Made by a program: the position numbers and the translations under genes. From Lysinibacillus odysseyi 34hs-1 = NBRC 100172 (lineage in GTDB: Bacteria; Bacillota; Bacilli; Bacillales_A; Planococcaceae), in the NCBI RefSeq assembly GCF_001591965.1, contig NZ_BCVX01000011.1, forward strand, positions 124,001 through 188,000: DNA of 64,000 nt, written 5' to 3'. The notes under the pieces are model-generated. The model saw only the letters and a program-made list of their open reading frames with translations. It had not been told where the DNA came from and ran no database searches. The stretch's first letter is position 1, and each line of letters opens with the position of its first letter. Below, one piece after another: positions 27,523 through 37,048 of this stretch.

Positions 27523-28318
27523 ACATAAAAAGCACGAGGAGCATATAGATGAGTCCTGGCTCGTCCCATATGCTGATGTATTGACACTTTTACTGGCACT
27601 ATTTATTGTACTATTTGCTTCGAGTACAGTAGATCAGCAAAAGCTGGATAGAATGTCCCAAGTTTTTAATCAGATATTTGATGGAGGAACAGGTGTAATG
27701 GAGCATACATCACCTGTAGCAAATCCGGACGGTTCTGTCGACGAAGTGGAGTCAGCGGCTTCCCGTTATGCAGAAGATCAGGCCCAGCTCGAGGAGACAA
27801 AGGAGCGGGTTGAAGAATTGATTGCGATCAATGAGTTGGAGAGTCAATTCCAAACAAAAATGACAGATGAGGGACTATTAATTACAATTCGTGATAGTGT
27901 ACTATTTGATCCAGGAAGCGCAGATATTAAACCTCAATATGCCGAAATCGGCGATGAATTGGCCGAGATCTTAGCTTTTGATCCAGCGCGAAATGTTATC
28001 ATAACAGGGCACACAGATAATGTCCCAATGAATAACGCTAAATTTGGTTCGAATTGGGAACTTTCTGTCATGCGGGCAGTGAATTTCTTGAAAATCATTG
28101 TAGATTCCAATCCAAACCTGGACTCCAAATATTTCAGTGTCAAAGGATTTGGGGAATACAGCCCGATCGCAACAAATGATACTTCAGAAGGGAAATCTCA
28201 AAACCGCCGTGTTGAAGTGCTGATCCAGCCGCGTGTAGCGGAGGATGGAACTGATCTTCCGGTAGGAACGGAAAATCCTGTAACAACTGAAGTTGAGAGT
28301 GGAACGAATAATAAATAG
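27500..28318 (+). CDS. motB: Flagellar stator protein MotB
   Basis: Protein of 272 aa starting with GTG at 27500 inside the end of motA. One membrane helix carries the essential Asp (D26 in PYADVLTLLLALFIVLFAS), and an OmpA-like peptidoglycan-binding domain follows (GHTDNVPMNN, NWELSVMRAVNF, NRRVEVLI). The helix has Val at position 37, as in proton-type MotB; sodium-type MotS usually has Leu, so a proton motor is likely. The middle acidic linker is as in B. subtilis. Confidence 0.94.
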   Translation: MALAKKSKHKKHEEHIDESWLVPYADVLTLLLALFIVLFASSTVDQQKLDRMSQVFNQIFDGGTGVMEHTSPVANPDGSVDEVESAASRYAEDQAQLEETKERVEELIAINELESQFQTKMTDEGLLITIRDSVLFDPGSADIKPQYAEIGDELAEILAFDPARNVIITGHTDNVPMNNAKFGSNWELSVMRAVNFLKIIVDSNPNLDSKYFSVKGFGEYSPIATNDTSEGKSQNRRVEVLIQPRVAEDGTDLPVGTENPVTTEVESGTNNK

Positions 28319-28326
28319 TTAGAATG

Positions 28327-28370
28327 AGAGCTGTCCGGGAAGCCTTACCTTTCCGGGCAGCTCTATTTTT
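28327..28370 (+). terminator. Terminator of motAB
   Basis: AGAGCTG-(T)-CCGGGAA (28327-28341) pairs with TTCCGGGCAGCTCT (28351-28364), with ATTTTT after it. Confidence 0.85.
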
Positions 28371-28454
28371 GTGGAATGGAAGCGATACAAAGAGGATATT
28401 TTAGAAGAAAAATAGGAGCATTCCGAAAGAATTTCGAAATGTTCTTATTTTTTA

Positions 28455-28489
28455 TTGCATTATTACAAACAAAAGTTTATTATATAAAC
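28455..28489 (+). promoter_or_regulatory. Sigma-A promoter with overlapping palindrome before psuK
   Basis: TTGCAT (28455-28460), 17-bp spacer, TATTAT (28478-28483). The -10 lies inside GTTTAT-TAT-ATAAAC (28475-28489), a perfect inverted repeat with 6-base arms. A repressor bound here would block the promoter. The first gene encodes a kinase with a DNA-binding domain, so autoregulation is possible. Confidence 0.6.
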
Positions 28490-28513
28490 AAATGTTTAGA
28501 AGAGGTGAATGCC

Positions 28514-29602
28514 TTGAATGAAAAAGAGCATCTTGTATTAGGGCTGATAAGAGAGAATCCTTATCTATCCCAGCAAGAAATGGCGGAAAAGGTAGGGCTA
28601 TCACGACCGGCTCTCGCTAATATAATTTCCTCGCTCACAAAAAAAGGAGAGGTTTTAGGCCGTGCCTATATACTCCCGGAGAAAAAAGCCATTGTGGCAA
28701 TAGGCGGTGCGAATGTTGACCGGAAATTTCATATTGAAGGAACGGTACAACTGGAAACTTCAAATCCGGCCAATGTGACAGCAAGTGTTGGCGGTGTAGC
28801 ACGTAATATTGCCGAAAACTTAGGAAGACTCGGTAATGAAGTCAAGCTTCTTACGATGATTGGAGCCGACCATGACGGAGAAAAAATTAAACAGCATTCG
28901 GAGGAGTTTATATCCTTTGAGATGACAGAAGTTTTGACAGACAAATCGACTGGTTCTTATTCAGCGGTGCTGACACATGACGGCGAATTAGTCATCGCAA
29001 TGGCGGATATGGAAATTTATAAAGAGCTGGTGCCTTCAACACTTGCAAAATATGAATCCAGAATTGTAGATGCACGCTGTATCGTTGTAGATTTAAACGC
29101 TCCGCGCGAAACAGTTGAATATATTATGAACCTTGCCCGTACAAGGAAAGTCCCGCTTGCTGTTATTCCTGTATCTTCCCCGAAAATGAGTCATATGCCG
29201 GAAGATCTACACGGATTGACATATTTTATTAGCAATAGAGATGAAATAGAAACATATTTACAGTGCAGCTTGCAAACCGAAAAGGATTATGAAAAAGCTG
29301 TGTCTGAATTATTGAAAAAGGGTGTCGACCATGTGGTGATCACACTTGGAGGTAATGGAGTAATCACGGGGCATAATGGCAATATCGAACGGCTGGATGC
29401 TTTACCTATCGAGCGTATAGTCGATGTCACAGGAGCAGGTGATGCTTTTGTCAGTGCTTTTCTTCATGCCATCCTGCATAAGGAACCGTTCAGGGATGCT
29501 GTAAGTTTTGGTCTTTATAATGCATCAAGAACACTGCAATGCAAGGCGACAGTAAGAGAAGATTTATCAGTAAATGAACTATCTATCTGGAGGGAATTAT
29601 AA
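28514..29602 (+). CDS. psuK: Pseudouridine kinase PsuK (PfkB) with N-terminal winged helix
   Basis: Protein of 362 aa from the TTG at 28514, six bases after AGAGGTG; an upstream reading lacks a site. Residues 1-55 form a winged HTH ([20 protein letters not shown]...[10 protein letters not shown]). The rest is a PfkB sugar kinase: [26 protein letters not shown] and [13 protein letters not shown] with the catalytic Asp. Its stop overlaps the start of psuG (TAATG), so it likely phosphorylates pseudouridine at the 5' position. The HTH suggests it also acts as regulator of the operon. Confidence 0.85.
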   Translation: MNEKEHLVLGLIRENPYLSQQEMAEKVGLSRPALANIISSLTKKGEVLGRAYILPEKKAIVAIGGANVDRKFHIEGTVQLETSNPANVTASVGGVARNIAENLGRLGNEVKLLTMIGADHDGEKIKQHSEEFISFEMTEVLTDKSTGSYSAVLTHDGELVIAMADMEIYKELVPSTLAKYESRIVDARCIVVDLNAPRETVEYIMNLARTRKVPLAVIPVSSPKMSHMPEDLHGLTYFISNRDEIETYLQCSLQTEKDYEKAVSELLKKGVDHVVITLGGNGVITGHNGNIERLDALPIERIVDVTGAGDAFVSAFLHAILHKEPFRDAVSFGLYNASRTLQCKATVREDLSVNELSIWREL

Positions 29603-30510
29603 TGGAAGCGTATTTATCCTATTCACAAGAAGTAATGGAAGCAAAAGAGAAAGGGCTGCCGATTGTTGCGCTTGAATCGACAATTATTTCACACGGTATG
29701 CCGTATCCGCAAAACGTACAAACGGCAAGAGAAGTGGAGGAAATCATCCGGGAGAATGGTGCTGTTCCAGCGACTATTGCTATCATTGATGGAAAAATCA
29801 AAATCGGATTGTCAGATGAAGAATTAGAAATGTTCGGTAATGCACAAGGCGTGGCAAAGGCTTCACGGCGTGACTTAGGTTATTTGCTTGCTACGAAAAA
29901 GCTGGGTGCTACAACAGTCGCAGCAACAATGATTTGCGCAGAGCTTGCGGGAATTGAACTGTTTGTTACTGGGGGTATTGGTGGCGTACATAGAGGTGCT
30001 GAAACAACGATGGACGTTTCTGCCGATTTGGAAGAATTAGCAATGACAAATGTAGCAGTTGTTTGTGCAGGAGCAAAATCGATTTTAGATATCGGTTTAA
30101 CACTTGAATACTTAGAAACAAAAGGTGTACCAGTTATCGGCTATGGTACGGATATGTTGCCAGCATTCTATACACGTGATTCCGAGTTCAATGTTAATTT
30201 CCGTGTAGATTCTCCGGAGCAAGTAGCAAACATGATGCGTGCAAAATGGGATTTAGGCCTGCGAGGCGGAGCGGTTATTGCAAACCCAATTCCTCAGGAA
30301 GACGCAATGGAAACAGCTTTCATTAATGAGATTATTGAAAAGGCATTGGCTGAAGCAGAGGAAAAAGGCATCGCCGGTAAAGAAGTAACGCCGTTCATGT
30401 TAGGGAAAGTAAAGGAACTGACAGAGGGGAAATCACTTGATGCGAATATCGCACTTGTGAAAAATAATGCACGAATTGGCGCTGCAATTGCAGTCGCGCT
30501 GAATAAGTAA
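29602..30510 (+). CDS. psuG: Pseudouridine-5'-phosphate glycosidase PsuG
   Basis: Enzyme of 302 aa that splits the C-C glycosidic bond of pseudouridine 5'-phosphate to uracil and ribose 5-phosphate. It matches the E. coli YeiN family along its length: [48 protein letters not shown] (catalytic Lys), [11 protein letters not shown]. It overlaps psuK by one base. No pseudouridine transporter is nearby. Confidence 0.94.
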   Translation: MEAYLSYSQEVMEAKEKGLPIVALESTIISHGMPYPQNVQTAREVEEIIRENGAVPATIAIIDGKIKIGLSDEELEMFGNAQGVAKASRRDLGYLLATKKLGATTVAATMICAELAGIELFVTGGIGGVHRGAETTMDVSADLEELAMTNVAVVCAGAKSILDIGLTLEYLETKGVPVIGYGTDMLPAFYTRDSEFNVNFRVDSPEQVANMMRAKWDLGLRGGAVIANPIPQEDAMETAFINEIIEKALAEAEEKGIAGKEVTPFMLGKVKELTEGKSLDANIALVKNNARIGAAIAVALNK

Positions 30511-30567
30511 GCAAAATTCGCACAAACTATACAGGAAATGACACACATTTCCCAGGAAATAAGACAA

Positions 30568-30606
30568 AAAACAGAGCGTCTAGACAAAGTTAGACGCTCT
30601 GTTTTT
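30568..30606. terminator. Bidirectional terminator between psuG and yfkK
   Basis: AAAACAGAGCGTCTA (30568-30582) pairs perfectly with TAGACGCTCTGTTTT (30591-30605). Confidence 0.93.
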
Positions 30607-30826
30607 ATTTGCGGAATGTCCCCAGCTCAGCAACAATTGCCTGCATTTCGCTCGGGCTGAAGGAATCGCGCTTCATTACCATTTCATACAGATCCAGCAA
30701 ATCCTCATAGTTTTCTTCGCTGAAATGCTCAGATTTCATAGCATCTACGTTTACCATGCGAAGCTTGTCTTTCATCTGCTCAATCATGTACACAACATTT
30801 TCTTGTGAGGGTGTCGATAAGTCCAA
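30605..30826 (-). CDS. yfkK: YfkK family protein (UPF0435/DUF1128)
   Basis: Helical cytoplasmic protein of 73 aa. The patterns [37 protein letters not shown] and [11 protein letters not shown] match B. subtilis YfkK. It starts with TTG at 30826 behind GGCAGG. Function unknown. Its end runs into the shared terminator with psuG. Confidence 0.85.
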   Translation of the reverse strand: MDLSTPSQENVVYMIEQMKDKLRMVNVDAMKSEHFSEENYEDLLDLYEMVMKRDSFSPSEMQAIVAELGTFRK

Positions 30827-30950
30827 TTTTTTTGACCTGCCTTTCTACATATACGAAAATATCATTTCATTTTGCTGCCCTAAAGTCAACTATAATCGAA
30901 TTGAAAAATTGACAAACAAATGATACGTTTTCAAGTGAGGAGGCGATTGA

Positions 30951-31652
30951 ATGTTTCGAGAAAAAGTAGTTATTGTAACAGGTGCGGCCCAGGGCATAGG
31001 CAGAGCAATTGCCGATGCCTATAGCAGGGAGGGAGCTATTGTCATTGCAGCCGATATAAACAAGTCAGCTGGAGAAGCAATCGATTTTATCCAGACGGAT
31101 GTACGTCAAGAAGCGGATATTCAATCACTGATGGCACAAGTGGCAGAGCGTTATGGAAAAATCGATATTCTCATTAATAATGCCGGCAAATTTGTCGTCA
31201 CGCCACCTGCGGAGCTGGAGGCGGCTGTTTGGGATGATGTTATCAATACAAATCTGCGCAGTGTCTTTCTTTGCTCGCGAGAGGCGGCAAAATATATGCA
31301 GAGAGGTTCCATCGTATCGCTTGCCTCTACACGTGCTTTTCAATCTGAGCCTTATACAGAGGCCTATGCTGCGAGTAAGGGAGGGATTGTCGCGTTAACG
31401 CATGCCTTTGCCAGATCGTTTGCCGAGAAAAATATTACGGTTAATTGTATCTCTCCAGGATGGATCGAAACAGGCGATTATGAGAAGCTGCGAAATATTG
31501 ACCATACCCAGCATCTCTCCAATCGTGTTGGGAAGCCTGAAGATATTGCCCGGGCATGTTTATATCTTACCCATCCTGAAAATAATTTCATAACAGGGAC
31601 CAATTTGACGATTGATGGGGGAATGACGAAAAAGATGATTTATGAAGAATGA
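30951..31652 (+). CDS. Short-chain dehydrogenase/reductase
   Basis: NAD(P)-dependent oxidoreductase of 233 aa, classical SDR. Cofactor loop TGAAQGIGRA (about 11-20), NNAG (near 77), catalytic Tyr and Lys in AYAASKGG, and the PGWIETG segment. The serine of the triad is in IVSLASTRAF. D37-like acidic residue after beta-2 (AADINKS) favours NAD. Substrate unknown. Start follows a strong GGAGG; monocistronic. Confidence 0.87.
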   Translation: MFREKVVIVTGAAQGIGRAIADAYSREGAIVIAADINKSAGEAIDFIQTDVRQEADIQSLMAQVAERYGKIDILINNAGKFVVTPPAELEAAVWDDVINTNLRSVFLCSREAAKYMQRGSIVSLASTRAFQSEPYTEAYAASKGGIVALTHAFARSFAEKNITVNCISPGWIETGDYEKLRNIDHTQHLSNRVGKPEDIARACLYLTHPENNFITGTNLTIDGGMTKKMIYEE

Positions 31653-31760
31653 TTTACCGCCCATTGCTTTCAAAAAGTTGGAAAACTGTTTAAAATATAT
31701 ATAGGATCATTGTTTTACACAAGTAATTTAGGGTAAAAATCAAATACGGGAGGAATAGAT

Positions 31761-32090
31761 ATGGCGAAAAGCAAGTTACTACCTGCAGTTTTATTAGGAG
31801 CTCTTACAGGAGCAGTGATTAGTATGTTGGACAAGAATACACGCCAGCATACGATGGAAACATCTAAAAAAGTAAAAGAAACGGTAATGTATTATGCAAA
31901 AAATAGCGATGAGCTAGTACAACTGATTGAGACTAAAGCCGAACAGGCACAAAATTTATATTCATCTGCACAGAAGAATATGGAATCCATCATGTCACAG
32001 GTGGAAGATGCGAAAGCTTTGCCTGATACAATTATGAGTATGGTGACAGAAACAAAAGAAGCGTTTACAAAGCCTGATACAAAAGCGTAA
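31761..32090 (+). CDS. YtxH-like small membrane-anchored protein
   Basis: Protein of 109 aa. One N-terminal hydrophobic span rich in Gly and Ala (LPAVLLGALTGAVISML) is followed by a long helical, charged tail. This is the general form of YtxH/gas-vesicle-like proteins, often linked to general stress in bacilli. Start follows GGGAGGAA. It lies 32 bp upstream of the YihY gene and is probably cotranscribed. Confidence 0.65.
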   Translation: MAKSKLLPAVLLGALTGAVISMLDKNTRQHTMETSKKVKETVMYYAKNSDELVQLIETKAEQAQNLYSSAQKNMESIMSQVEDAKALPDTIMSMVTETKEAFTKPDTKA

Positions 32091-32122
32091 ATGTATAAGA
32101 TAAGAGGAAGGGGTGAACGTGT

Positions 32123-33061
32123 ATGAAAGAAGAAAATTCTGCTCCTAAAGAAGCGATTGCCTTCGTCAAATCATTTGTAGCACCAAGCCAGTCTGAGATC
32201 GACAGAACGACTGCAAAAGGGTTTTTCCAAGATTTAATATCAAGTGTGCAGCGTGTTGATATGTCTGGCATGGGTGCGCAACTCGCTTACTTCTTCCTAT
32301 TATCATTTTTTCCTTTACTGATCTTTTTAGTGACATTACTGCCATATCTGAACCTGGAACAGGGGCAGGTGTTTGATTTTATGGAGGATGTCATGCCGGC
32401 TGAAGTGTTTTCATTGATTGAAGGAACTTTAGCAGAAGTGCTGACGAATCAAAACGGCGGGTTACTATCTATCGGGATTATCGGTACAATCTGGTCAGCT
32501 TCAAAAGGGATTGACGCTCTTATGAAAGCGTTGAACAGAGCGTACGATGTGGATGGGAGAGCCGGTTTAATTAACCGTTCTCTATCATTACTATTTACTG
32601 GAGCATTTGTTGTTATCATTTTACTCGCTTTAGTATTTCCTATTTTCGGACAGCAGCTTGGCAATATTTTCTTTTCCTATTTAGGTATAGAAAGCTCGTT
32701 TGGATCAATTTGGGCTTTCATCAGATGGCTGATGCCTCCATTGCTTATTTTTGTAGTGATGGTTCTTATGTATTGGATTGTTCCGAATACTGATCCACGG
32801 CTTAAGTTTATCAGCGTGATGCCGGGAGCAATTTTTGCTACAGTTGGCTGGTTAGTATTAACGTACGGTTTTTCATTCTATGTCAATAATTTCGGAAATT
32901 ATAGTACCACATATGGCAGTATTGGCGGCGTTATCATCTTGATGCTCTGGCTGTATTTTACAGGGATGATTTTAATATTTGGCGGGTTAATTAACGCATC
33001 GATGCAAAAACGCCAAGTCGCCTTAAAAAGTAAGGAAACAAGCAAATCACCAGTATTTTAA
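32123..33061 (+). CDS. YihY/BrkB family membrane protein (YfkH-like)
   Basis: Multi-pass membrane protein of 312 aa with about six helices. Family signatures: GMGAQLAYFFLLSFFPLLIF, IWSASKGIDALMKALNRAYDV, YGSIGGVIILMLWLYFTGMI. Proposed roles in the family are efflux or envelope function; the earlier RNase BN assignment of the family was wrong. Resembles B. subtilis YfkH. Strong terminator follows. Confidence 0.85.
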   Translation: MKEENSAPKEAIAFVKSFVAPSQSEIDRTTAKGFFQDLISSVQRVDMSGMGAQLAYFFLLSFFPLLIFLVTLLPYLNLEQGQVFDFMEDVMPAEVFSLIEGTLAEVLTNQNGGLLSIGIIGTIWSASKGIDALMKALNRAYDVDGRAGLINRSLSLLFTGAFVVIILLALVFPIFGQQLGNIFFSYLGIESSFGSIWAFIRWLMPPLLIFVVMVLMYWIVPNTDPRLKFISVMPGAIFATVGWLVLTYGFSFYVNNFGNYSTTYGSIGGVIILMLWLYFTGMILIFGGLINASMQKRQVALKSKETSKSPVF

Positions 33062-33064
33062 AAG

Positions 33065-33104
33065 AAAACACGATCAAGGATAATCCCTTGATCGTGTTTT
33101 TTAT
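33065..33104 (+). terminator. Terminator after the YihY-family gene
   Basis: AAAACACGATCAAGG (33065-33079) pairs perfectly with CCTTGATCGTGTTTT (33086-33100). Confidence 0.93.
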
Positions 33105-33175
33105 TATGAAAAGGTGGAGTGTTAAATAAATCATGCTAGCAGCTGCTTTGACCAGCGGGAATGAACATGTGCTTC

Positions 33176-35077
33176 TTATATATTTTTTAGCATTCGAAGC
33201 CCATTTAAAATGACAAGAATTGTACTTCCTTCATGTCCAATCACTCCAAGCGGCAGATTGATTGCCTGGAAGAAATTCGAGATGACGAGCAGGAGAATGA
33301 CTCCAATCGAAAACACTATATTTTGCTTTACGATACGCTGCATCTGGCGTGACATCCGGATGGCATATTCAATTTTTATCAGATTATTTTTCATGAGAAC
33401 GATGTCAGCTGTTTCGAGTGCGACATCTGTTCCATCCCCCATAGCTATACCAACTGCGGCAGTAGCGAGCGCGGGCGCATCGTTGATACCATCACCTACC
33501 ATGCCTACAGCTTCATACTCCTTGTTGTATTTCTGAATATACTCTACCTTTGTTTCTGGTAAGCATTCTGCCATATATTCATTTACACCTGATTCTTTTG
33601 CGATAACACTGGCTGTCTGGTTGTTATCTCCTGTAAGCATTACGACATGAATGCCCAAATCCTGTAGAGAGGCAATTGCTTTTTTTGCCTCATCTCGAAC
33701 AGTATCCTTTAAAGCGATAAGACCCAAAATTCCTTGCTCATCTCGTATAAAGGTAACTGTTTTTCCTTCAGATGCCAGCTTAGCTAATGCACCATCTACA
33801 AAAAGATCAGCTTCTTCTCTTCCTACAAAGTGCGGCTTACCAACTTTGTATTCAACACTCTCTACCGATGCTTCGATTCCTTGCCCGGGGATGTCTTGAA
33901 TAGAAGCCTGTTTACTTACAATGATGCCATGTTCGGCTGCGTACAGGGAAATAGCCTGGGCAAGCGGGTGTGTAGACTGGCCTTCAATGGCTGCCAAAAT
34001 AGCAAGCACTTCCTGGCTATCCATGTCTTCTCTTACATAAAAATCCGTAACAGCAGGCCTACCCTCTGTCAGTGTCCCTGTTTTATCGACAGCCAAGGCT
34101 TTAATACTTCCTATATTTTCAAGGTGGATACCACCTTTAAATAAAATGCCGTTCCGTGCTCCATTTGAAATAGAAGCCAATGTTGCCGGCATGACTGAAG
34201 CAACCAGGGCACATGGAGAGGCAACTACAAGTAAAACCATGGCACGGTAAAATGTTGTCGACCAGTCCCATTCGAATAAATAGTGAGGGAGGAAGAACAT
34301 AAGTAAAACGACAGCTAGAACAACTTTTACATAGGTACCCTCAAAGCGTTCAATAAATTGCTGAGAAGGGGACCGTTCACTCTGTGCCGATTCTACCAGC
34401 TTAATGATCTTCTGAAACATCGTTTCACTGCTATGTTTCGTCATTTTAATGGTCAGAGGACTGCTTAAATTGACAGTCCCTGCATATGCCTGTGCACCTG
34501 CCTCTTTCGACACGGGCATTGATTCCCCCGTAATGGCTGCCTCATCTACTGTTGAGTGTCCTTTAAAGATGACCCCATCGACCGGAATACGTTCCCCTGG
34601 CTTTACGAGCACATGATCTCCAATTTTCAGCTCACTAACAGCCATTTTAATAGGTTCAAAGCCACCCCGTACAAGCCATGCTTCCTCAGGCTGCAGCTCC
34701 ATTAGGGCAGAAATTTCGCGGTGGCTTTTATTCATTGCATAGGTTTCAAGTGCTCCGCTCATTGCGAATATGAAGATGAGTACTGCCCCTTCTGTCCAAT
34801 AGCCGATGACCGCAGAGCCGATTGCCGCTAGAATCATTAGAATTTCTACGTTCAGCTTCCGCAGCCGGATTGTTTCTGTTATTCCTTCTTTGGCTTTGGC
34901 GTAGCCCCCTGTTATATAAGCAGAGAGATAGGCAATAACAGCAGCTGTCTCCAGTCCTACTGAGTCCATTCTCCATGCAAAGAAAATGATAATACCTGAC
35001 AAGAGTGCGGCAATCAGTTCCTTATGTTCTTTTATTTTCTCATTTAAAGGTATATATTCTCGATTAGAGTGCTCCAT
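33176..35077 (-). CDS. zosA: P1B-type metal ATPase, ZosA-like zinc transporter
   Basis: Membrane ATPase of 633 aa, close in length to B. subtilis ZosA (YkvW) and, like it, without N-terminal HMA metal-binding domain. Signatures: membrane SPC in VVASPCALVAS, phosphorylation site DKTGTLTEG, TGES, and hinge GDGINDAPAL. ZosA imports zinc and is induced by peroxide through PerR in B. subtilis. A 14/15 match to the PerR box lies 91 bp upstream of the start, which supports the ZosA call over a cadmium exporter. Start follows AAGGAGGGA. Confidence 0.85.
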   Translation of the reverse strand: MEHSNREYIPLNEKIKEHKELIAALLSGIIIFFAWRMDSVGLETAAVIAYLSAYITGGYAKAKEGITETIRLRKLNVEILMILAAIGSAVIGYWTEGAVLIFIFAMSGALETYAMNKSHREISALMELQPEEAWLVRGGFEPIKMAVSELKIGDHVLVKPGERIPVDGVIFKGHSTVDEAAITGESMPVSKEAGAQAYAGTVNLSSPLTIKMTKHSSETMFQKIIKLVESAQSERSPSQQFIERFEGTYVKVVLAVVLLMFFLPHYLFEWDWSTTFYRAMVLLVVASPCALVASVMPATLASISNGARNGILFKGGIHLENIGSIKALAVDKTGTLTEGRPAVTDFYVREDMDSQEVLAILAAIEGQSTHPLAQAISLYAAEHGIIVSKQASIQDIPGQGIEASVESVEYKVGKPHFVGREEADLFVDGALAKLASEGKTVTFIRDEQGILGLIALKDTVRDEAKKAIASLQDLGIHVVMLTGDNNQTASVIAKESGVNEYMAECLPETKVEYIQKYNKEYEAVGMVGDGINDAPALATAAVGIAMGDGTDVALETADIVLMKNNLIKIEYAIRMSRQMQRIVKQNIVFSIGVILLLVISNFFQAINLPLGVIGHEGSTILVILNGLRMLKNI

Positions 35078-35167
35078 ACAATCCCTCCTTGATAATGAAA
35101 ATCAGTATCTCTACTTATAAATTAACTAATTGATAGAGGTTTTCAATTAAGCTCTAAAAATATTAAT

Positions 35168-35182
35168 TTAGAATTATTATAA
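35168..35182. promoter_or_regulatory. PerR box before zosA
   Basis: TTAGAATTATTATAA matches the PerR consensus TTATAATNATTATAA at 14 of 15 positions. Confidence 0.7.
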
Positions 35183-35215
35183 ATAAGGATACCTCTTCAA
35201 TGAAAGAATTGCAAT

Positions 35216-35248
35216 TAAAAAATCGCAACGGATAGTCCGTTGCGATTT
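35216..35248 (-). terminator. Terminator of the fumarase gene
   Basis: AAATCGCAACGGA (35220-35232) pairs perfectly with TCCGTTGCGATTT (35235-35247 region), followed on the minus strand by TTTTTAATTG. Confidence 0.92.
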
Positions 35249-35267
35249 CTCTAAGTACACCTTGCAA

Positions 35268-36818
35268 TTAGAATACGCGCTCTGCATGCATTGCTAATTT
35301 ATCTAATGATGATTTTTCCACATCAGCGTGCAATGAGTTGCCGTGTGAATCCATCGTTACAACTGCTGTAAAGTCTTGAACGTTTAAGTGCCACATTGCT
35401 TCAGGGATACCGAATTCCATTAAGTCAACACCATCAACGCCTTTAATACAGTCAGCATAGTACTGGGCTGCGCCACCGATGGCATTTAAGTAAACGCCGC
35501 CGTGTTCTTGAAGAGCTGCAAGCGTTTTTGGTCCCATACCGCCTTTACCGATAACAGCACGAATACCGAACTTTTTCATAATATCGCCTTGGTATGGCTC
35601 CTCACGAATGGATGTCGTTGGCCCGGCAGCTTTAACTGTCCAGTTGCCTGCTTCGTCTTTTGCCATAACAGGCCCACAGTGGTAAATAATTTGGCCATTT
35701 AAGTCAACAGGTGCATCATGACTCATTAAGTGATGGTGGATTGCGTCACGGCCAGTGTACATACGGCCGGAAATTTTCACTACATCGCCTACTTTTAATG
35801 AGCGGATTTGCTCTTCTGTAATTGGTGCAATCAATTCTACTACTTTGCTGTCAGAGGTAGCAGCTTCCTGTGCTTCATCACGGAATGTGATTTTTTCGCC
35901 GTCTTGGTAGTGCCAATTGATAATTTCGCCAGTTGCCGGGTTAATATCCACAGCCATACGACGGTAAGCCCAACAGTTATAAGCTACAGATACATAGAAA
36001 GAAGCAGGGATTCGGTGCATCACACCAATTTTACAGCCTAATAATGTTGCCTCGCCGCCGAAGCCCATTGTACCAACACCAAATGTGTTTGATGTTTTGA
36101 CGATATAGTCTTCTAATTTTGCTAAATCCTCGTTTGGATTAACATCATCTACTGAGCGGAATAATTGCTCTTTTGCAAGATCATAGCCGCTTGAGCGGTC
36201 GCCGCCGATACCGACTCCGATGAAGCCGGCTGAACAGCCTTGTCCTTGCGCCTGCCATACTGAATGAAGGATACATTTACGGATTCCGTCTAAGTCACGA
36301 CCAGCACGGCCTAATCCTTCCAGTTCACAAGGAAGGGAGTACTGGATGTTTTTGTTTTCACAGCCGCCGCCTTTTAGGATGAGCTTGATTGTGATGTAGT
36401 CATTTTCCCATTGTTCGAATTTAATAACCGGTAGGCCGTCACCTAAGTTGTCGCCGGAGTTTTTACCAGTTAATGAATCTACTGCGTTTGGACGCAATTT
36501 TGCATCAGCAGTTGTTGCTACGATTGCTTTTTTAATAGCTGCTTTAATTTCCAGTTGGTTGACACCTACAGGAGTATATACTTTAAATGTTGGTAAACCA
36601 GTATCTTGACAGATTGGAGAAACGTTATCTTCAGCCATAACGATGTTGTTTGTAATTGTGTCTAAAGACATTGCTGCACGAGTGCCTGCATTTTCCGCTT
36701 CTTTTGCCGCTTTAATGGCACGACGAACGTCTTTTGGTAAATTAGTAGACGTTTCAGTTACTAAATCATATAGGCTTTTCTCTAAAGTTTCTAAGTAAGT
36801 CTTAGTCTCTACTGCCAT
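35268..36818 (-). CDS. fumA: Class I fumarate hydratase (4Fe-4S)
   Basis: TCA-cycle enzyme of 516 aa interconverting fumarate and malate. The two fused family domains (alpha and beta) are present. Three Cys likely holding the 4Fe-4S cluster: SPICQDTGLPTF, AQGQGCSAGFIGVGIGGDR and TLLGCKIG. The C-terminal domain holds GPTTSIREEPYQ and VIGKGGMGPKT. B. subtilis uses the cluster-free class II enzyme, so this differs. The cluster is oxidant-sensitive; a PerR/Fur-like box overlaps the -10 region. Confidence 0.93.
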   Translation of the reverse strand: MAVETKTYLETLEKSLYDLVTETSTNLPKDVRRAIKAAKEAENAGTRAAMSLDTITNNIVMAEDNVSPICQDTGLPTFKVYTPVGVNQLEIKAAIKKAIVATTADAKLRPNAVDSLTGKNSGDNLGDGLPVIKFEQWENDYITIKLILKGGGCENKNIQYSLPCELEGLGRAGRDLDGIRKCILHSVWQAQGQGCSAGFIGVGIGGDRSSGYDLAKEQLFRSVDDVNPNEDLAKLEDYIVKTSNTFGVGTMGFGGEATLLGCKIGVMHRIPASFYVSVAYNCWAYRRMAVDINPATGEIINWHYQDGEKITFRDEAQEAATSDSKVVELIAPITEEQIRSLKVGDVVKISGRMYTGRDAIHHHLMSHDAPVDLNGQIIYHCGPVMAKDEAGNWTVKAAGPTTSIREEPYQGDIMKKFGIRAVIGKGGMGPKTLAALQEHGGVYLNAIGGAAQYYADCIKGVDGVDLMEFGIPEAMWHLNVQDFTAVVTMDSHGNSLHADVEKSSLDKLAMHAERVF

Positions 36819-36857
36819 AATATTTTTCCCCCCAGAAAAATAAGAATTATTTTAAAC

Positions 36858-36872
36858 CAATAATCATTATAA
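36858..36872. promoter_or_regulatory. PerR/Fur-like box at the fumarase promoter
   Basis: On the minus strand TTATAATGATTATTG matches the PerR consensus at 13 of 15 positions, and includes TATAAT, a likely -10. Fur and PerR boxes are alike, so the regulator is not determined. Confidence 0.5.
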
Positions 36873-37048
36873 CTGTTTAAAACAATAAAAAAAAGAGCGC
36901 TTACTCGATTACAACGGCGATAAATGAAATAATTCTGCTATTTTTACTTAGAGGAAATAGTCTATTTTGTATGCTTTTCACAGGAAATGAATAATGATAA
37001 GGTGGAAGAGAACGTATAGAATTTCCAATTTTGACTGGAGTGAAGAAG

